In this document: piece by piece, positions 7,311 to 15,199 of the stretch
Position numbering within the stretch: position 1 is the stretch's first letter
How the letters are laid out: every line of letters begins with the position of its first letter
DNA from: Pectobacterium sp. A5351
GTDB taxonomy: Bacteria; Pseudomonadota; Gammaproteobacteria; Enterobacterales; Enterobacteriaceae
Reading direction: 5' to 3'
DNA length: 64,000 bases
Assembly: GCF_028335745.1 (NCBI RefSeq)
Contig: NZ_CP116477.1
Span: 682,001 to 746,000 of the forward strand
Program-made: the position numbers and the translations under genes
Notes under the pieces: model-generated
Told to the model about the DNA's origin: nothing
Databases searched by the model: none
The model's input: the letters and a program-made list of their open reading frames with translations, nothing else

Positions 7311-8447
7311 TTAAAACAGGGTCAGATAGACCTCACGCACATCGTCGGCACTGACCTGTGTCGGCACGTTTTTCATCAGGCGCTGAACCTGTAACGCGGC
7401 ATCAACCAGATAAGGCAGGTGATCTTTTTCCACGCCGAGCTGTTGTAAGGTGTTGGGAAGGTTGAGGCGTTTGACCAACTCGCTGAAATAGGTCACCAGC
7501 GCCTGTGCTTTTTCCGCGGTACTCAGCGTCAGATCGGCATCCGGCAGCAGGTCATACGCCTGTGCGAATTTGTCCTGTGCAGCGTCCTGCACGAAGCGCA
7601 TGCAAGGGGCGAGCAGGATGGCGTTCGCCACGCCGTGTGGGATGTGGTACTTGCCGCCCAGCGGGTAAGACATGGCGTGAACCAGATGCGTACCGGAGTG
7701 GGCAATAGCAGCCCCGCCGTAATAGGACGCCCACAGCATATTCAGCTTGGCTTCCATATTGTTCGGTTCGCGCACGGAGGTTTCGAGGTTGGCGAACAGC
7801 TTTTTCAGGCCAATCAGTGCGTAGTTGTCGCTGACCGGGTTGGCAATCGTTGAAGTGAAACACTCAATCAGGTGGCAGAGCGCATCAATACCCGTTGACG
7901 CGGCGATATGTGACGGCATGCTGATGGTCAGCTCCGGCACCAGTGCAACGTAATCTGGCAGCATCACTGGCGTGATAATACCGACTTTGGTCTCTTTTTC
8001 CGGGATCGCCAGAATGGCATTCGGCGTGGCTTCTGAGCCGGTTCCTGCGGTGGTCGGGATGAGCAGAGATGTCGTGCGGCGAGTCGGCTTCTCTCCTGCC
8101 AGCAGGCTATCCAGCGTGACGGTATCATCGCCCGCGCACAGTACGGAAAGCAGTTTGGCGACATCCAGCACGCTACCGCCACCGACGCCGATCACCAGAT
8201 CGGTCTGGGTTTGCGTGAGTTGGCTCAGTATCTGGGCTACGTCATGCTGGCTTGGCTCGGCAGGAACATTATCAACCAACAGAACCTGCGGAACGGCTTG
8301 CTTAATTTGTGCGATCAGCGCCTGAACGTCAGGCAGCCCGACGATGTTTTTGTCGGTGACAAATAAAACGTGCTGTTTCCCCGTCAACAGGTGACTAATG
8401 TCCTGAAGTACCCGGTAACCGCTGAGGATAGTGCTATTGATGTTCAT
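7311..8447 (-). CDS. Iron-containing (group III) alcohol dehydrogenase
   Basis: 378 residues, the usual length for the family. The nucleotide-binding GVGGGSVLDVAK lies near residue 86. The metal-site region has GIDALCHLIECF near 190 and HAMSYPLGGKYHIPHG near 260, which carry the conserved His ligands. These enzymes reversibly reduce small aldehydes with NAD(P)H. First gene of the minus-strand operon and divergent from the acid-sugar kinase gene. In the proposed pathway it reduces the four-carbon aldehyde acid left by the aldolase to D-threonate, linking the two operons. Start at 8447 is chosen for AAGGTAA 8 bases upstream; the upstream extension to 8528 is low-complexity and His-rich. Confidence 0.88.
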   Translation of the reverse strand: MNINSTILSGYRVLQDISHLLTGKQHVLFVTDKNIVGLPDVQALIAQIKQAVPQVLLVDNVPAEPSQHDVAQILSQLTQTQTDLVIGVGGGSVLDVAKLLSVLCAGDDTVTLDSLLAGEKPTRRTTSLLIPTTAGTGSEATPNAILAIPEKETKVGIITPVMLPDYVALVPELTISMPSHIAASTGIDALCHLIECFTSTIANPVSDNYALIGLKKLFANLETSVREPNNMEAKLNMLWASYYGGAAIAHSGTHLVHAMSYPLGGKYHIPHGVANAILLAPCMRFVQDAAQDKFAQAYDLLPDADLTLSTAEKAQALVTYFSELVKRLNLPNTLQQLGVEKDHLPYLVDAALQVQRLMKNVPTQVSADDVREVYLTLF

Positions 8448-8528
8448 GCTTATTACCTTGCCTTTTCTCTTCTTCGCCAGAGCGTTATCGCGATGATAAT
8501 GGTTGCGATGGTGATTAATTTCAGTCAA

Positions 8529-8682
8529 ATGGTGCGGTTTTCATCATAACCAAACGCCATTTGCCACATCGTGGTGATAATTTATAGGTGAAATTCCTTT
8601 TAAATAATTTGATATTGCTCACATATAATCAAATGTGATTCAATATAATCATTGTCAGGCAATCATGAACCGGGGATGGAGT
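8529..8682. promoter_or_regulatory. Divergent control region of the acid-sugar operons
   Basis: The intergenic DNA between the two divergent operons is AT-rich. It contains an inverted repeat TCACAT (8619-8624) / ATGTGA (8633-8638) flanked by ATTG and CAAT. The halves point the opposite way to a CRP site. It is a candidate operator for the DeoR-type regulator encoded downstream; assignment is by position only. Confidence 0.4.
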
Positions 8683-10011
8683 ATGTCGAACGTGCAGCAA
8701 TCAGCAGAACAGGTATTAGTGGTCGCTGATGACTTTACGGGTGCCAATGATGCGGGTGTCGGTCTGGCGCAGCATGGCGCGCGGGTTAGCGTCGTTTTTG
8801 ACGTTAATAAACTGCATGCAGATTTACTGGGTGACGCGGTGGTGATTAACACCGATAGCCGTGCGGCGAGTGAAGAGACAGCATTCCAGCGCACTACCGC
8901 AGCGGTTGAAGCATGGTTGACCGTCGGTGGTCAGGGCTGGATTGTTAAGAAAATTGATTCGACGCTGCGTGGGAATCTGGGCGCAGAAGTGACCGCTGCT
9001 CTCTTTGCCACAGGGATACCCATTGCGTTGATTGCCGCCGCTTCACCGACGCTGGGACGTGTGACCCGCAAAGGGGAGGTCTGGGTGAATGGTCGTTTGC
9101 TTACCGACACGGAATTTGCCAGCGATCCCAAAACACCGGTGGCCTCAGCTTCTATCGCAGCCCGTCTGGCGGAGCAAACTGCCTTAGCTGTGGCGGAAAT
9201 ACACCTTGATGATGTCCGTCAGGCCAATTTAGCCCACCGTTTGCAGCAGTTGGCGGATGAGGGCGTACGTCTGATTATTCTTGATACGGATGTGCAGGAC
9301 GATCTGACGCATATTGTTGACGCCGCCAGGGCGTTACCGTTCCGTCCTTTACTGGTCGGTTCGGCAGGCCTGAGTGAAGCGCTGGCGAACGCGCAGGATT
9401 TTACGCGCAAAACGGAGAGGCCGCTACTGGCTGTCGTTGGGTCAATGAGCGATATCGCTCAAAAACAGATTGCAGCCGCCAGACTTCGCGGCGATGTCAC
9501 GCTGGTTGAGATCGATATCAACGCGATATTTTCACCCCATTCATCGACTGTCATGGTTTCCCTATGTGAGGAGGCGGTGAAGGCATTGATGAACGGTCAG
9601 CATTGCATTATTCGTACCTGTCATAACGAACATCAGCGCTTCGAGATCGACGCGCGGTGCCAGCAGCTTGGGCTTAGCCGACAGCAGCTTGGCGAAACGA
9701 TCAGCCACTATCTGGGGGAACTTACGCGCAGCATTGTTCAGGCTCTCGATGGCCCGGGAGTGGGCAAATCTAACCGGTTTTTGCCGGGTGGGTTGTATTT
9801 ATCCGGTGGTGACATTGCGATTGCCGTGGCAACAGCACTGGGTGCGACCGGCTTTCAGATTAAAGGGCAAATCGCATCCTGCGTGCCCTGGGGATACCTG
9901 CTGAACAGCGTTATCGGCACGACCCTTGTGATGACTAAAGCGGGGGGTTTTGGCAACGAAACTACTTTGCGCGACGTTTTACGTTTTATTGAGGAGAAGG
10001 TCAGTGAGTAA
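8683..10011 (+). CDS. dtnK: Four-carbon acid sugar kinase (DUF1537), D-threonate kinase type
   Basis: 442-residue member of the DUF1537 acid-sugar kinase family. The N-terminal substrate domain begins [14 protein letters not shown] near residue 11, with [10 protein letters not shown] near 88. The C-terminal nucleotide domain carries [11 protein letters not shown] near 225 and LSGGDIA near 372. The family phosphorylates D-threonate, L-threonate or D-erythronate at O4. Here it overlaps pdxA2 and no OtnC/OtnI-type genes are present, which matches the published D-threonate pathway (DtnK then PdxA2). Start at 8683 is preceded by GGGGATGGAG; the frame opens earlier at 8635 without a site. Symbol given by family and context, not by activity. 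Confidence 0.88.
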   Translation: MSNVQQSAEQVLVVADDFTGANDAGVGLAQHGARVSVVFDVNKLHADLLGDAVVINTDSRAASEETAFQRTTAAVEAWLTVGGQGWIVKKIDSTLRGNLGAEVTAALFATGIPIALIAAASPTLGRVTRKGEVWVNGRLLTDTEFASDPKTPVASASIAARLAEQTALAVAEIHLDDVRQANLAHRLQQLADEGVRLIILDTDVQDDLTHIVDAARALPFRPLLVGSAGLSEALANAQDFTRKTERPLLAVVGSMSDIAQKQIAAARLRGDVTLVEIDINAIFSPHSSTVMVSLCEEAVKALMNGQHCIIRTCHNEHQRFEIDARCQQLGLSRQQLGETISHYLGELTRSIVQALDGPGVGKSNRFLPGGLYLSGGDIAIAVATALGATGFQIKGQIASCVPWGYLLNSVIGTTLVMTKAGGFGNETTLRDVLRFIEEKVSE

Positions 10012-10984
10012 AATTATTGCGGTAACGATGGGGGATCCGGCAGGGATTGGACCGGAAATTATTATCAAGTCTCTGGCCGAAGGCGAGCTTTCCGGCGCGT
10101 CTGCCGTGGTGGTGGGCTGCGTACAGACGATGCGACGTATTCTGGCGCTGAATGTGGTGCCAGCCGTCGAGCTGAAAATCATTGATAAGCCGGCTGACGC
10201 GCTCTTCGCGCCGGGTGTCATCAACATCATTGATGAGCCGCTGGAAGATCCTCAGGCGTTGGAGCCTGGCGTCGTTCAGGCACAGGCGGGCGATTTGGCT
10301 TATCGCTGCATCAAGAAAGCAACGGCGCTGGCGATGGCGGGTGAAGTCCACGCGATTGCGACTGCGCCGCTAAATAAAGAAGCGTTGCACTCTGCGGGGC
10401 ATCTCTACCCTGGCCACACCGAACTGCTGGCGAAACTGACCAACAGCCGCGACTATGCGATGGTGCTGTATACCGATAAGTTGAAGGTTATCCATGTTTC
10501 AACGCACATCGCGCTGCGTAAATTCCTGGATACGCTGAACCGCGATCGTGTGGAAACGGTGATCGACATGGCGGATGTGTTCCTCAAGCGCGTCGGTTTT
10601 ACCCACCCGCGTATCGCCGTGGCTGGGGTTAACCCGCATGCAGGCGAGAATGGCCTGTTTGGTGACGAAGAGATCAAAATTGTGTCGCCATCGGTTGAAG
10701 CCATGAAGGCCAAAGGCATTGATGTTTATGGCCCGTGCCCGCCGGATACCGTCTATTTGCAGGCGTATGAAGGCCTGTACGACATGGTGGTGGCGATGTA
10801 TCACGATCAGGGGCACATTCCGCTCAAGCTGCTGGGCTTCTATGATGGGGTAAACATCACCGCAGGTTTGCCGTTTATCCGCACCTCAGCCGATCATGGC
10901 ACGGCGTTTGACATTGCCTGGACGGGTAAAGCGAAGTCTGAAAGCATGGCGATCTCTATTCAGCTCGCGATGCAGTTGGCCTGA
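10004..10984 (+). CDS. pdxA2: 4-phospho-D-threonate dehydrogenase (PdxA2)
   Basis: 326-residue PdxA-family enzyme. [11 protein letters not shown] is at residues 8-18. Metal-ligand histidines appear in [20 protein letters not shown] and [11 protein letters not shown]. The GTG at 10004 follows GAGGAGAAGG and overlaps the kinase stop by 8 bases, so the two are translationally coupled. PdxA2 enzymes oxidise and decarboxylate D-threonate 4-phosphate (or D-erythronate 4-phosphate) to dihydroxyacetone phosphate and CO2. It is distinct from vitamin B6 PdxA, which sits with ksgA/surA in enterics. An ATG further upstream in the frame lies inside the kinase gene and was rejected. Confidence 0.92.
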   Translation: MSKIIAVTMGDPAGIGPEIIIKSLAEGELSGASAVVVGCVQTMRRILALNVVPAVELKIIDKPADALFAPGVINIIDEPLEDPQALEPGVVQAQAGDLAYRCIKKATALAMAGEVHAIATAPLNKEALHSAGHLYPGHTELLAKLTNSRDYAMVLYTDKLKVIHVSTHIALRKFLDTLNRDRVETVIDMADVFLKRVGFTHPRIAVAGVNPHAGENGLFGDEEIKIVSPSVEAMKAKGIDVYGPCPPDTVYLQAYEGLYDMVVAMYHDQGHIPLKLLGFYDGVNITAGLPFIRTSADHGTAFDIAWTGKAKSESMAISIQLAMQLA

Positions 10985-11049
10985 TTCAGGCTAACTCATC
11001 ACCATTGATGGCATGGTTTTGTCAGCGAATAAAACGCGATACAGTGCGC

Positions 11050-11102
11050 ATTGCAGGATATCTTCCTTCCCGCGTTTGGGAAGGTTTCTGGTATCCTGCA
11101 AT
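11050..11102. promoter_or_regulatory. Nested inverted repeat before the DeoR gene
   Basis: An 11-bp perfect outer repeat ATTGCAGGATA/TATCCTGCAAT encloses a 7-bp inner repeat CCTTCCC/GGGAAGG around GCGTTT. It lies 65 bp after pdxA2 and 28 bp before the regulator start. It could end the pdxA2 transcript as a stem-loop or serve as the regulator's own operator. There is no T-run. Confidence 0.55.
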
Positions 11103-11130
11103 CAAGAATAGATAGTTTAACAACAGCAAG

Positions 11131-11946
11131 ATGGATATCGCCGTGGATCCTACATTAACCGATGCTTTCCGCATGAGCGGGGATAAAGTAAGAGGGCAGA
11201 GCCGTCTTGATCAGATTATGGATTATCTGAAAAGCCATAATCTGGTGACAGTCGATGAACTGGTATCCGTGATCGATGCCTCCCCGGCGACGATCCGTCG
11301 TGATTTAATCAAACTGGACGAACAGGGGGTGATTAGCCGCAGTCATGGCGGTGTGACGCTCAATCGTTTTATTCCTTCCCAGCCGACCACGAATGAAAAA
11401 TTACAGCGCAGTCTTCAGGAAAAGCAGGCGATAGCTCGCTATGCCGCAACGCTGGTCAAACCGGGCAGTGCGGTGGTGCTGGATGCGGGAACGACCATGC
11501 TGGAGCTGGCGCGTCACCTGACGCATTTGCCGCTGCGCGTGATTACTGCCGATTTGCAAATTGCGCTGTTCCTGTCTGAGTTCAAACAGATTGAAGTGAC
11601 GATTATCGGTGGGCGTATTGATGACAGTAGCCAGTCCTGTATTGGTGAGCACGGTCGTCGTCTGTTACGCAGCATCTATCCCGATATCGCGTTTATCAGT
11701 TGCAACTCGTGGAGTCTGGATAAAGGGATCACCACGCCGACGGAAGAAAAAGCGGGCGTGAAGCAAGATCTCGGCGTGAATGCCAGCCGCCGGATACTGC
11801 TGGCCGACAGCAGCAAATATGGCGCGTATTCGCTGTTCTGCGTGACGCCGCTGTCGGAGCTGACCGATATCATCACCGATAGCGCGCTGGCACCTGAGGT
11901 GCAGGCGCAACTGAAAGGTAAAACGTTCAATCTGACGCTGGTGTAA
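11131..11946 (+). CDS. DeoR-family transcriptional regulator
   Basis: 271 residues. The N-terminal winged helix-turn-helix reads [19 protein letters not shown] around residues 37-55, followed by the DeoR signature [12 protein letters not shown]. The C-terminal sugar-phosphate-sensing domain has [14 protein letters not shown] near 116 and LADSSKYG near 228. DeoR-type repressors of this class bind phosphorylated sugars. Placed behind pdxA2 it most likely controls both acid-sugar operons, perhaps responding to 4-phospho-D-threonate. The true start is uncertain because neither the ATG at 11131 nor that at 11173 has a strong ribosome-binding site. Confidence 0.88.
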   Translation: MDIAVDPTLTDAFRMSGDKVRGQSRLDQIMDYLKSHNLVTVDELVSVIDASPATIRRDLIKLDEQGVISRSHGGVTLNRFIPSQPTTNEKLQRSLQEKQAIARYAATLVKPGSAVVLDAGTTMLELARHLTHLPLRVITADLQIALFLSEFKQIEVTIIGGRIDDSSQSCIGEHGRRLLRSIYPDIAFISCNSWSLDKGITTPTEEKAGVKQDLGVNASRRILLADSSKYGAYSLFCVTPLSELTDIITDSALAPEVQAQLKGKTFNLTLV

Positions 11947-12014
11947 GCGAGGCGAGGTGCCATCCGTGGCGCTGTCTTTCCTACTCCCCTATGTGCTGAC
12001 TAAATCTTACGTAT

Positions 12015-12893
12015 CTACTTCATGCTGGCGGCAATGGTATCGACGTTGTGCTTAAACGCCGCCGTATAGGTTGCGGCGGGGCCGGAGGCGTCGGTCAGGG
12101 CTTCCGGGTACAGTTCACCGCCGGGCTGCGCGCCGCTGGCATCAGCGATTTGTTTCACCAGACGTGCATCGGTCTGGTTTTCAATGAAGTAGCTTTTCAC
12201 TTTCTCTTGTTTTATTTGCTTAATCAGCGAGGCCACTTTCTTACTGCTGGTTTCAGATTCGGTAGAGTAGCCCACCGGCGACAGGAACTTCACGCCGTAA
12301 GCCTGGCTGAAATAGCCGAACGCGTCATGGCTGGTCAGCACCTTGCGTTTTTCCGGTGGAATAACGGCAAAGGTTTTCTTCGCGTAGCTATCCAGCTCCT
12401 GTAGCTGCTTGATGTAGGTTTCGCCCTGCTGACGATAGTAATCGGCATTCGCCGGGTCGGCTTTCACCAGCGCGTTGACGATGTTGTGCGCGTAGACCAC
12501 ACCGTTGCTCATGCTGTTCCAGGCGTGGGGGTCAGTTTCCGTTTTGCCATCTTCCACCATGGTGCGGGTTTCAATCCCGTTTGAGGCCGTCACGACGTCG
12601 GCATGATAGCCGGAGGCAGTGACCAGCCGATCGAGCCAGCCTTCCAGCCCCAGCCCGTTAACGAAAACCAGATCGGCGTGAGCCAGCGTTTTGCTGTCTT
12701 TTGGCGAAGGTTCAAATTCATGTGGATCGCCATTGGGTTTCACCAGATCGGTCACGGTCACATGATCGCCACCGATGTGGCTGACCATATCGCCAAGTAC
12801 AGAAAAGCTGGCAACCACATCAAGATTCTTTGCCATCGCCATCGGGCTAAGCAACAGGCCGGATAACGCGATAGCTAACAGTGAACGTTTCAT
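12015..12893 (-). CDS. Zinc ABC transporter, periplasmic binding protein
   Basis: 292-residue cluster A-I (ZnuA/TroA type) metal-binding protein. The signal peptide ends near MAMA-KN around residue 22. Ligand-region motifs are GDPHEFEPSPKD, DPHAWNS and SHDAFGYF. C-terminal GELYPEALTDASG supplies the last acidic ligand. It lacks the long His-rich loop of ZnuA, so it is a second zinc system rather than ZnuA itself. Zinc rather than manganese is inferred from the Zur box at the operon start. It is the last gene, 40 bp after the permease. Start at 12893 has GAGGGA upstream. Confidence 0.9.
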   Translation of the reverse strand: MKRSLLAIALSGLLLSPMAMAKNLDVVASFSVLGDMVSHIGGDHVTVTDLVKPNGDPHEFEPSPKDSKTLAHADLVFVNGLGLEGWLDRLVTASGYHADVVTASNGIETRTMVEDGKTETDPHAWNSMSNGVVYAHNIVNALVKADPANADYYRQQGETYIKQLQELDSYAKKTFAVIPPEKRKVLTSHDAFGYFSQAYGVKFLSPVGYSTESETSSKKVASLIKQIKQEKVKSYFIENQTDARLVKQIADASGAQPGGELYPEALTDASGPAATYTAAFKHNVDTIAASMK

Positions 12894-12933
12894 TTTTCCC
12901 TCACAGAAAGTTACAAACAACGAGATTCATCGG

Positions 12934-13788
12934 TCAACCACGCTGGCGTAACAGCCCACCGTGGTGACCCACACAGACCGAAAAACAGAAAAACAGCGTA
13001 ATCGTCAGGATAATAGCGGGACCAGCAGGCAGCTCGGCGTAGTAAGACCACAGCAGGCCGATCAGGCTGGCTGCGATTCCTTGCAGCACTGCAATACCGA
13101 GCATGATAGGCAGGCGTTGCGTCCAGAAGCGGGCGCTGGCGGCAGGCAGCATCATCATGCCGACTGTCATCAGCGTGCCTAGCAACTGGAATCCTGCGAC
13201 CAGATTCAGTACCACCAGCGACAAAAACAGGCCGTGGATCAGCGCCCGATAGCGGCCTGACGTGATGCGCAGGAACGTGATGTCAAATGATTCAATCACC
13301 AGTGCCCGATAAATAACGGCCAGCACCAGCAAGGAGGCGGATCCGATCAGCGCAATGTCGAACAGCGCGGCGCGATCCACCGCCAGAATCGATCCAAACA
13401 GCACATGCAGCAGGTCGACGCTTGATCCGCGGAGGGAAACCAGCGTGACGCCGAGCGCCAGCGAGCCAAGGTAAAATCCGGCGAAGCTGGCGTCCTCTTT
13501 TAATTCCGTGTGGCGGGTGACGAAGCCGGAGAGGATGGCGACGGATAACCCGGCGATAAAGCCGCCGATTCCCATCGCCAGCAGCGACATCCCGGAGATG
13601 AGATAGCCGATGGCGACGCCGGGTAAGACCGCGTGCGACAGCGCATCGCCAATCAGGCTCATGCGCCGCAGCAGCAGGAAACAGCCCAGCGGCGCGGCGC
13701 TCAGCGTGATGACCAGACAGCCGACCAGCGCACGACGCATAAAACCGAATTCGGCAAAAGGAGACGTGATCAGGTGAAATAACATCAT
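12934..13788 (-). CDS. Zinc ABC transporter permease
   Basis: 284-residue ABC-3 family permease (ZnuB type) with about eight hydrophobic segments. The family signature FLLLRRMSLIGDALSHAVLP is near residues 36-55. The ATG overlaps the ATPase stop codon by four bases. It forms the membrane channel of the zinc importer with the upstream ATPase and downstream binding protein. Confidence 0.92.
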   Translation of the reverse strand: MMLFHLITSPFAEFGFMRRALVGCLVITLSAAPLGCFLLLRRMSLIGDALSHAVLPGVAIGYLISGMSLLAMGIGGFIAGLSVAILSGFVTRHTELKEDASFAGFYLGSLALGVTLVSLRGSSVDLLHVLFGSILAVDRAALFDIALIGSASLLVLAVIYRALVIESFDITFLRITSGRYRALIHGLFLSLVVLNLVAGFQLLGTLMTVGMMMLPAASARFWTQRLPIMLGIAVLQGIAASLIGLLWSYYAELPAGPAIILTITLFFCFSVCVGHHGGLLRQRG

Positions 13789-14495
13789 GACGTGACGATC
13801 CTGAGCGTTGGCGTATCGCTGTCGGCCTTGCGCAGGCTATGTAGTATGGGCTGAGCATCCCCCCAGCGATGGCCGTCCGGGGTGAGATGCAAGATGTTCG
13901 GAAAGTGCTGACTGACCAGTTCCAGATCGTGCAAAACGGCCAGAATGGTTCTGCCTTCGGCGTGAAGCTGCTCGATTGTCTGTAAAAGCGCCTGCGTGGT
14001 GTGGCTATCGATGCCGATAAAAGGCTCATCCAGCAGAATGATGGGAGCCTGTGTCAGCAGTAGCCGCGCGAAGAGTACGCGCTGTAGCTGCCCACCGGAC
14101 AGGACGCCAATATGTCGGTCAGCGAAGTCCGCCATGGAGACGGCGTCGAGCGCGTCTGCCGCTTTTCGGTGCCAGTTGGCATTGATACTCCGCAGCAGGC
14201 CGCGATGGGGCAGCGATCCCATGAGTACCAGGTCGCGTACGCTGATAGGGAATTGCCGATCGAATTCGGAGAGCTGCGGCAAATAGCCGATAGTATTATC
14301 TTTGCTGCCATCGCCGAGGCTGAATGAACCGGAAAGCGGCAGCAGCAGACCCGCCAGCGTTTTCAGCAATGTGGATTTTCCGCTGCCGTTCGCACCAATA
14401 ATCGCCGTCAGCGACCCCTGATGGAAACATCCGCTGAGTGTCGCGAGCGGTGGATGACTACGATAGCCAAAGGCCAGTTCCTGTAGGGCAATCAT
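13785..14495 (-). CDS. Zinc ABC transporter ATP-binding protein
   Basis: 236 residues. Walker A is GANGSGKST near residue 33, the ABC signature LSGGQLQRVLFARLL near 128, and Walker B IILLDEPFIGID near 148. The switch His is in VLHDLELV. Start at 14495 gives MIALQELAFGYRS. Its ATG overlaps the stop of an upstream 34-residue ORF, implying translational coupling. Energises zinc uptake with the permease and binding protein. Confidence 0.92.
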   Translation of the reverse strand: MIALQELAFGYRSHPPLATLSGCFHQGSLTAIIGANGSGKSTLLKTLAGLLLPLSGSFSLGDGSKDNTIGYLPQLSEFDRQFPISVRDLVLMGSLPHRGLLRSINANWHRKAADALDAVSMADFADRHIGVLSGGQLQRVLFARLLLTQAPIILLDEPFIGIDSHTTQALLQTIEQLHAEGRTILAVLHDLELVSQHFPNILHLTPDGHRWGDAQPILHSLRKADSDTPTLRIVTS

Positions 14496-14596
14496 GGCAA
14501 TACCACCGCCCACCCCACCAAGAGCCACAGCAGCACCAACAGCAGGGAAACCAGCAACACGCGCTTCGGCGCAGAGAAGGAGTAAAAACTTGTCAT
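14492..14596 (-). CDS. 34-residue single-span membrane peptide in the zinc operon
   Basis: First cistron behind the Zur box. It encodes a short polar N-terminus (MTSFYSFSAPKR) followed by one strongly hydrophobic helix rich in Leu and Val with two Trp, ending VVLP. Its stop overlaps the ATPase start (ATGA), the same arrangement as between ATPase and permease. A second ATG two codons upstream (14602) is also possible. No homologue is known to me. Position and coupling suggest a small subunit or regulator of the zinc permease; a purely translational leader role is the alternative. Confidence 0.6.
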   Translation of the reverse strand: MTSFYSFSAPKRVLLVSLLLVLLWLLVGWAVVLP

Positions 14597-14617
14597 GATC
14601 ATCGATAAAAAATTAAT

Positions 14618-14635
14618 TTGTTATATTATAACATA
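14618..14635. promoter_or_regulatory. Zur box of the zinc operon
   Basis: GTTATATTATAAC (14620-14632) matches the core of the gammaproteobacterial Zur consensus GTTATANTATAAC and is nearly a perfect palindrome. It lies 18 bp or more upstream of the first start codon of the operon (small peptide, ATPase, permease, binding protein). Repression by Zn-bound Zur is inferred. Confidence 0.85.
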
Positions 14636-14791
14636 CCGATTTTTGTCGATGACGATAGAGGGAATAGGTAAGAAAGTATGTAAGCCGATTAGGGGGATTT
14701 GGTGTGATTGATGAGGCTGGGGAGCGATGTTTCGTGCGCCACACTGCTGACAAAACCCTGCCAACTCATATCGCGATGGTTTTTCTTTTCA

Positions 14792-14902
14792 CGGCATAAT
14801 TTCCGCCAAAAGCCGGGGTTCATAGGGGGCTGGCGTAGCCCCCTATGTCGGGCGCGTGCTACGACGTAGCATGAAAAGAACAATGTTTGAAGCGCACGAA
14901 AC
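14792..14902 (-). repeat. Structured dispersed element, copy 1
   Basis: Read on the minus strand it has the blocks GTTTCGTGCGC, CATGCTAC-N3-GTAGCA, CGCGCCCGACA, a hairpin, and GCTTTTGGCGGAAATTATGC. The same blocks occur in the same order at 57087-57202. The central hairpin here is CATAGGGGGCT/AGCCCCCTATG with a 5-base loop. It occupies most of the ~340-bp gap between the zinc operon and the next ORF. The rest of that gap holds nothing I can identify. Confidence 0.75.
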
Positions 14903-14943
14903 CATATCCAGTTCTACATAACCAATATGGCTAAAAGAACACA

Positions 14944-15141
14944 TCACACCATGACGAAATTCCCCTGCATATCCACCACAAAGCGAGTCGCAGGCTCGTC
15001 GTTGATATAACCGGCGAGGATTTTCAGCATCAGGCCGAAGCGGTATTGCAGGCTGTCCCGTGGCAGTGTGGCCTGCAGCGCAAAGTAAGGTTCGTTGAAG
15101 ATACGGGCCGAATTCACCGAATCTTTCAGGGGGGCGTTCAT
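14944..15141 (-). CDS. Hypothetical protein, 65 aa
   Basis: Short ORF with AGGGGA 6 bases before its ATG. The product has no signal peptide or membrane helix. Its ending ATRFVVDMQGNFVMV and middle LQYRFGLMLKILAGYI look like a folded-domain fragment. I recognise no family. It follows the amidohydrolase gene on the same strand with a 58-bp gap. It could be the remnant of a longer gene truncated by the neighbouring repeat insertion. The start region is an imperfect palindrome (GGGCGTTCATGAACGTCCC). Confidence 0.45.
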   Translation of the reverse strand: MNAPLKDSVNSARIFNEPYFALQATLPRDSLQYRFGLMLKILAGYINDEPATRFVVDMQGNFVMV

Positions 15142-15199
15142 GAACGTCCCCTGATGCTGACGACGTGTTGTTACTTTGGTGGTGATTTAGTTTCGCGAA

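Noticed and set aside
2010..8447. Sialic acid (nan) utilisation operon
   Set aside because: Aldolase, YhcH-family, BNR and symporter genes resemble nan genes, but nanK, nanE and nagAB are absent and a four-carbon acid kinase with PdxA2 is linked instead.
8619..8638. Possible CRP site TCACAT-N8-ATGTGA
   Set aside because: The half-sites are in the reverse orientation to CRP (TGTGA...TCACA), so it is listed only as a candidate operator.
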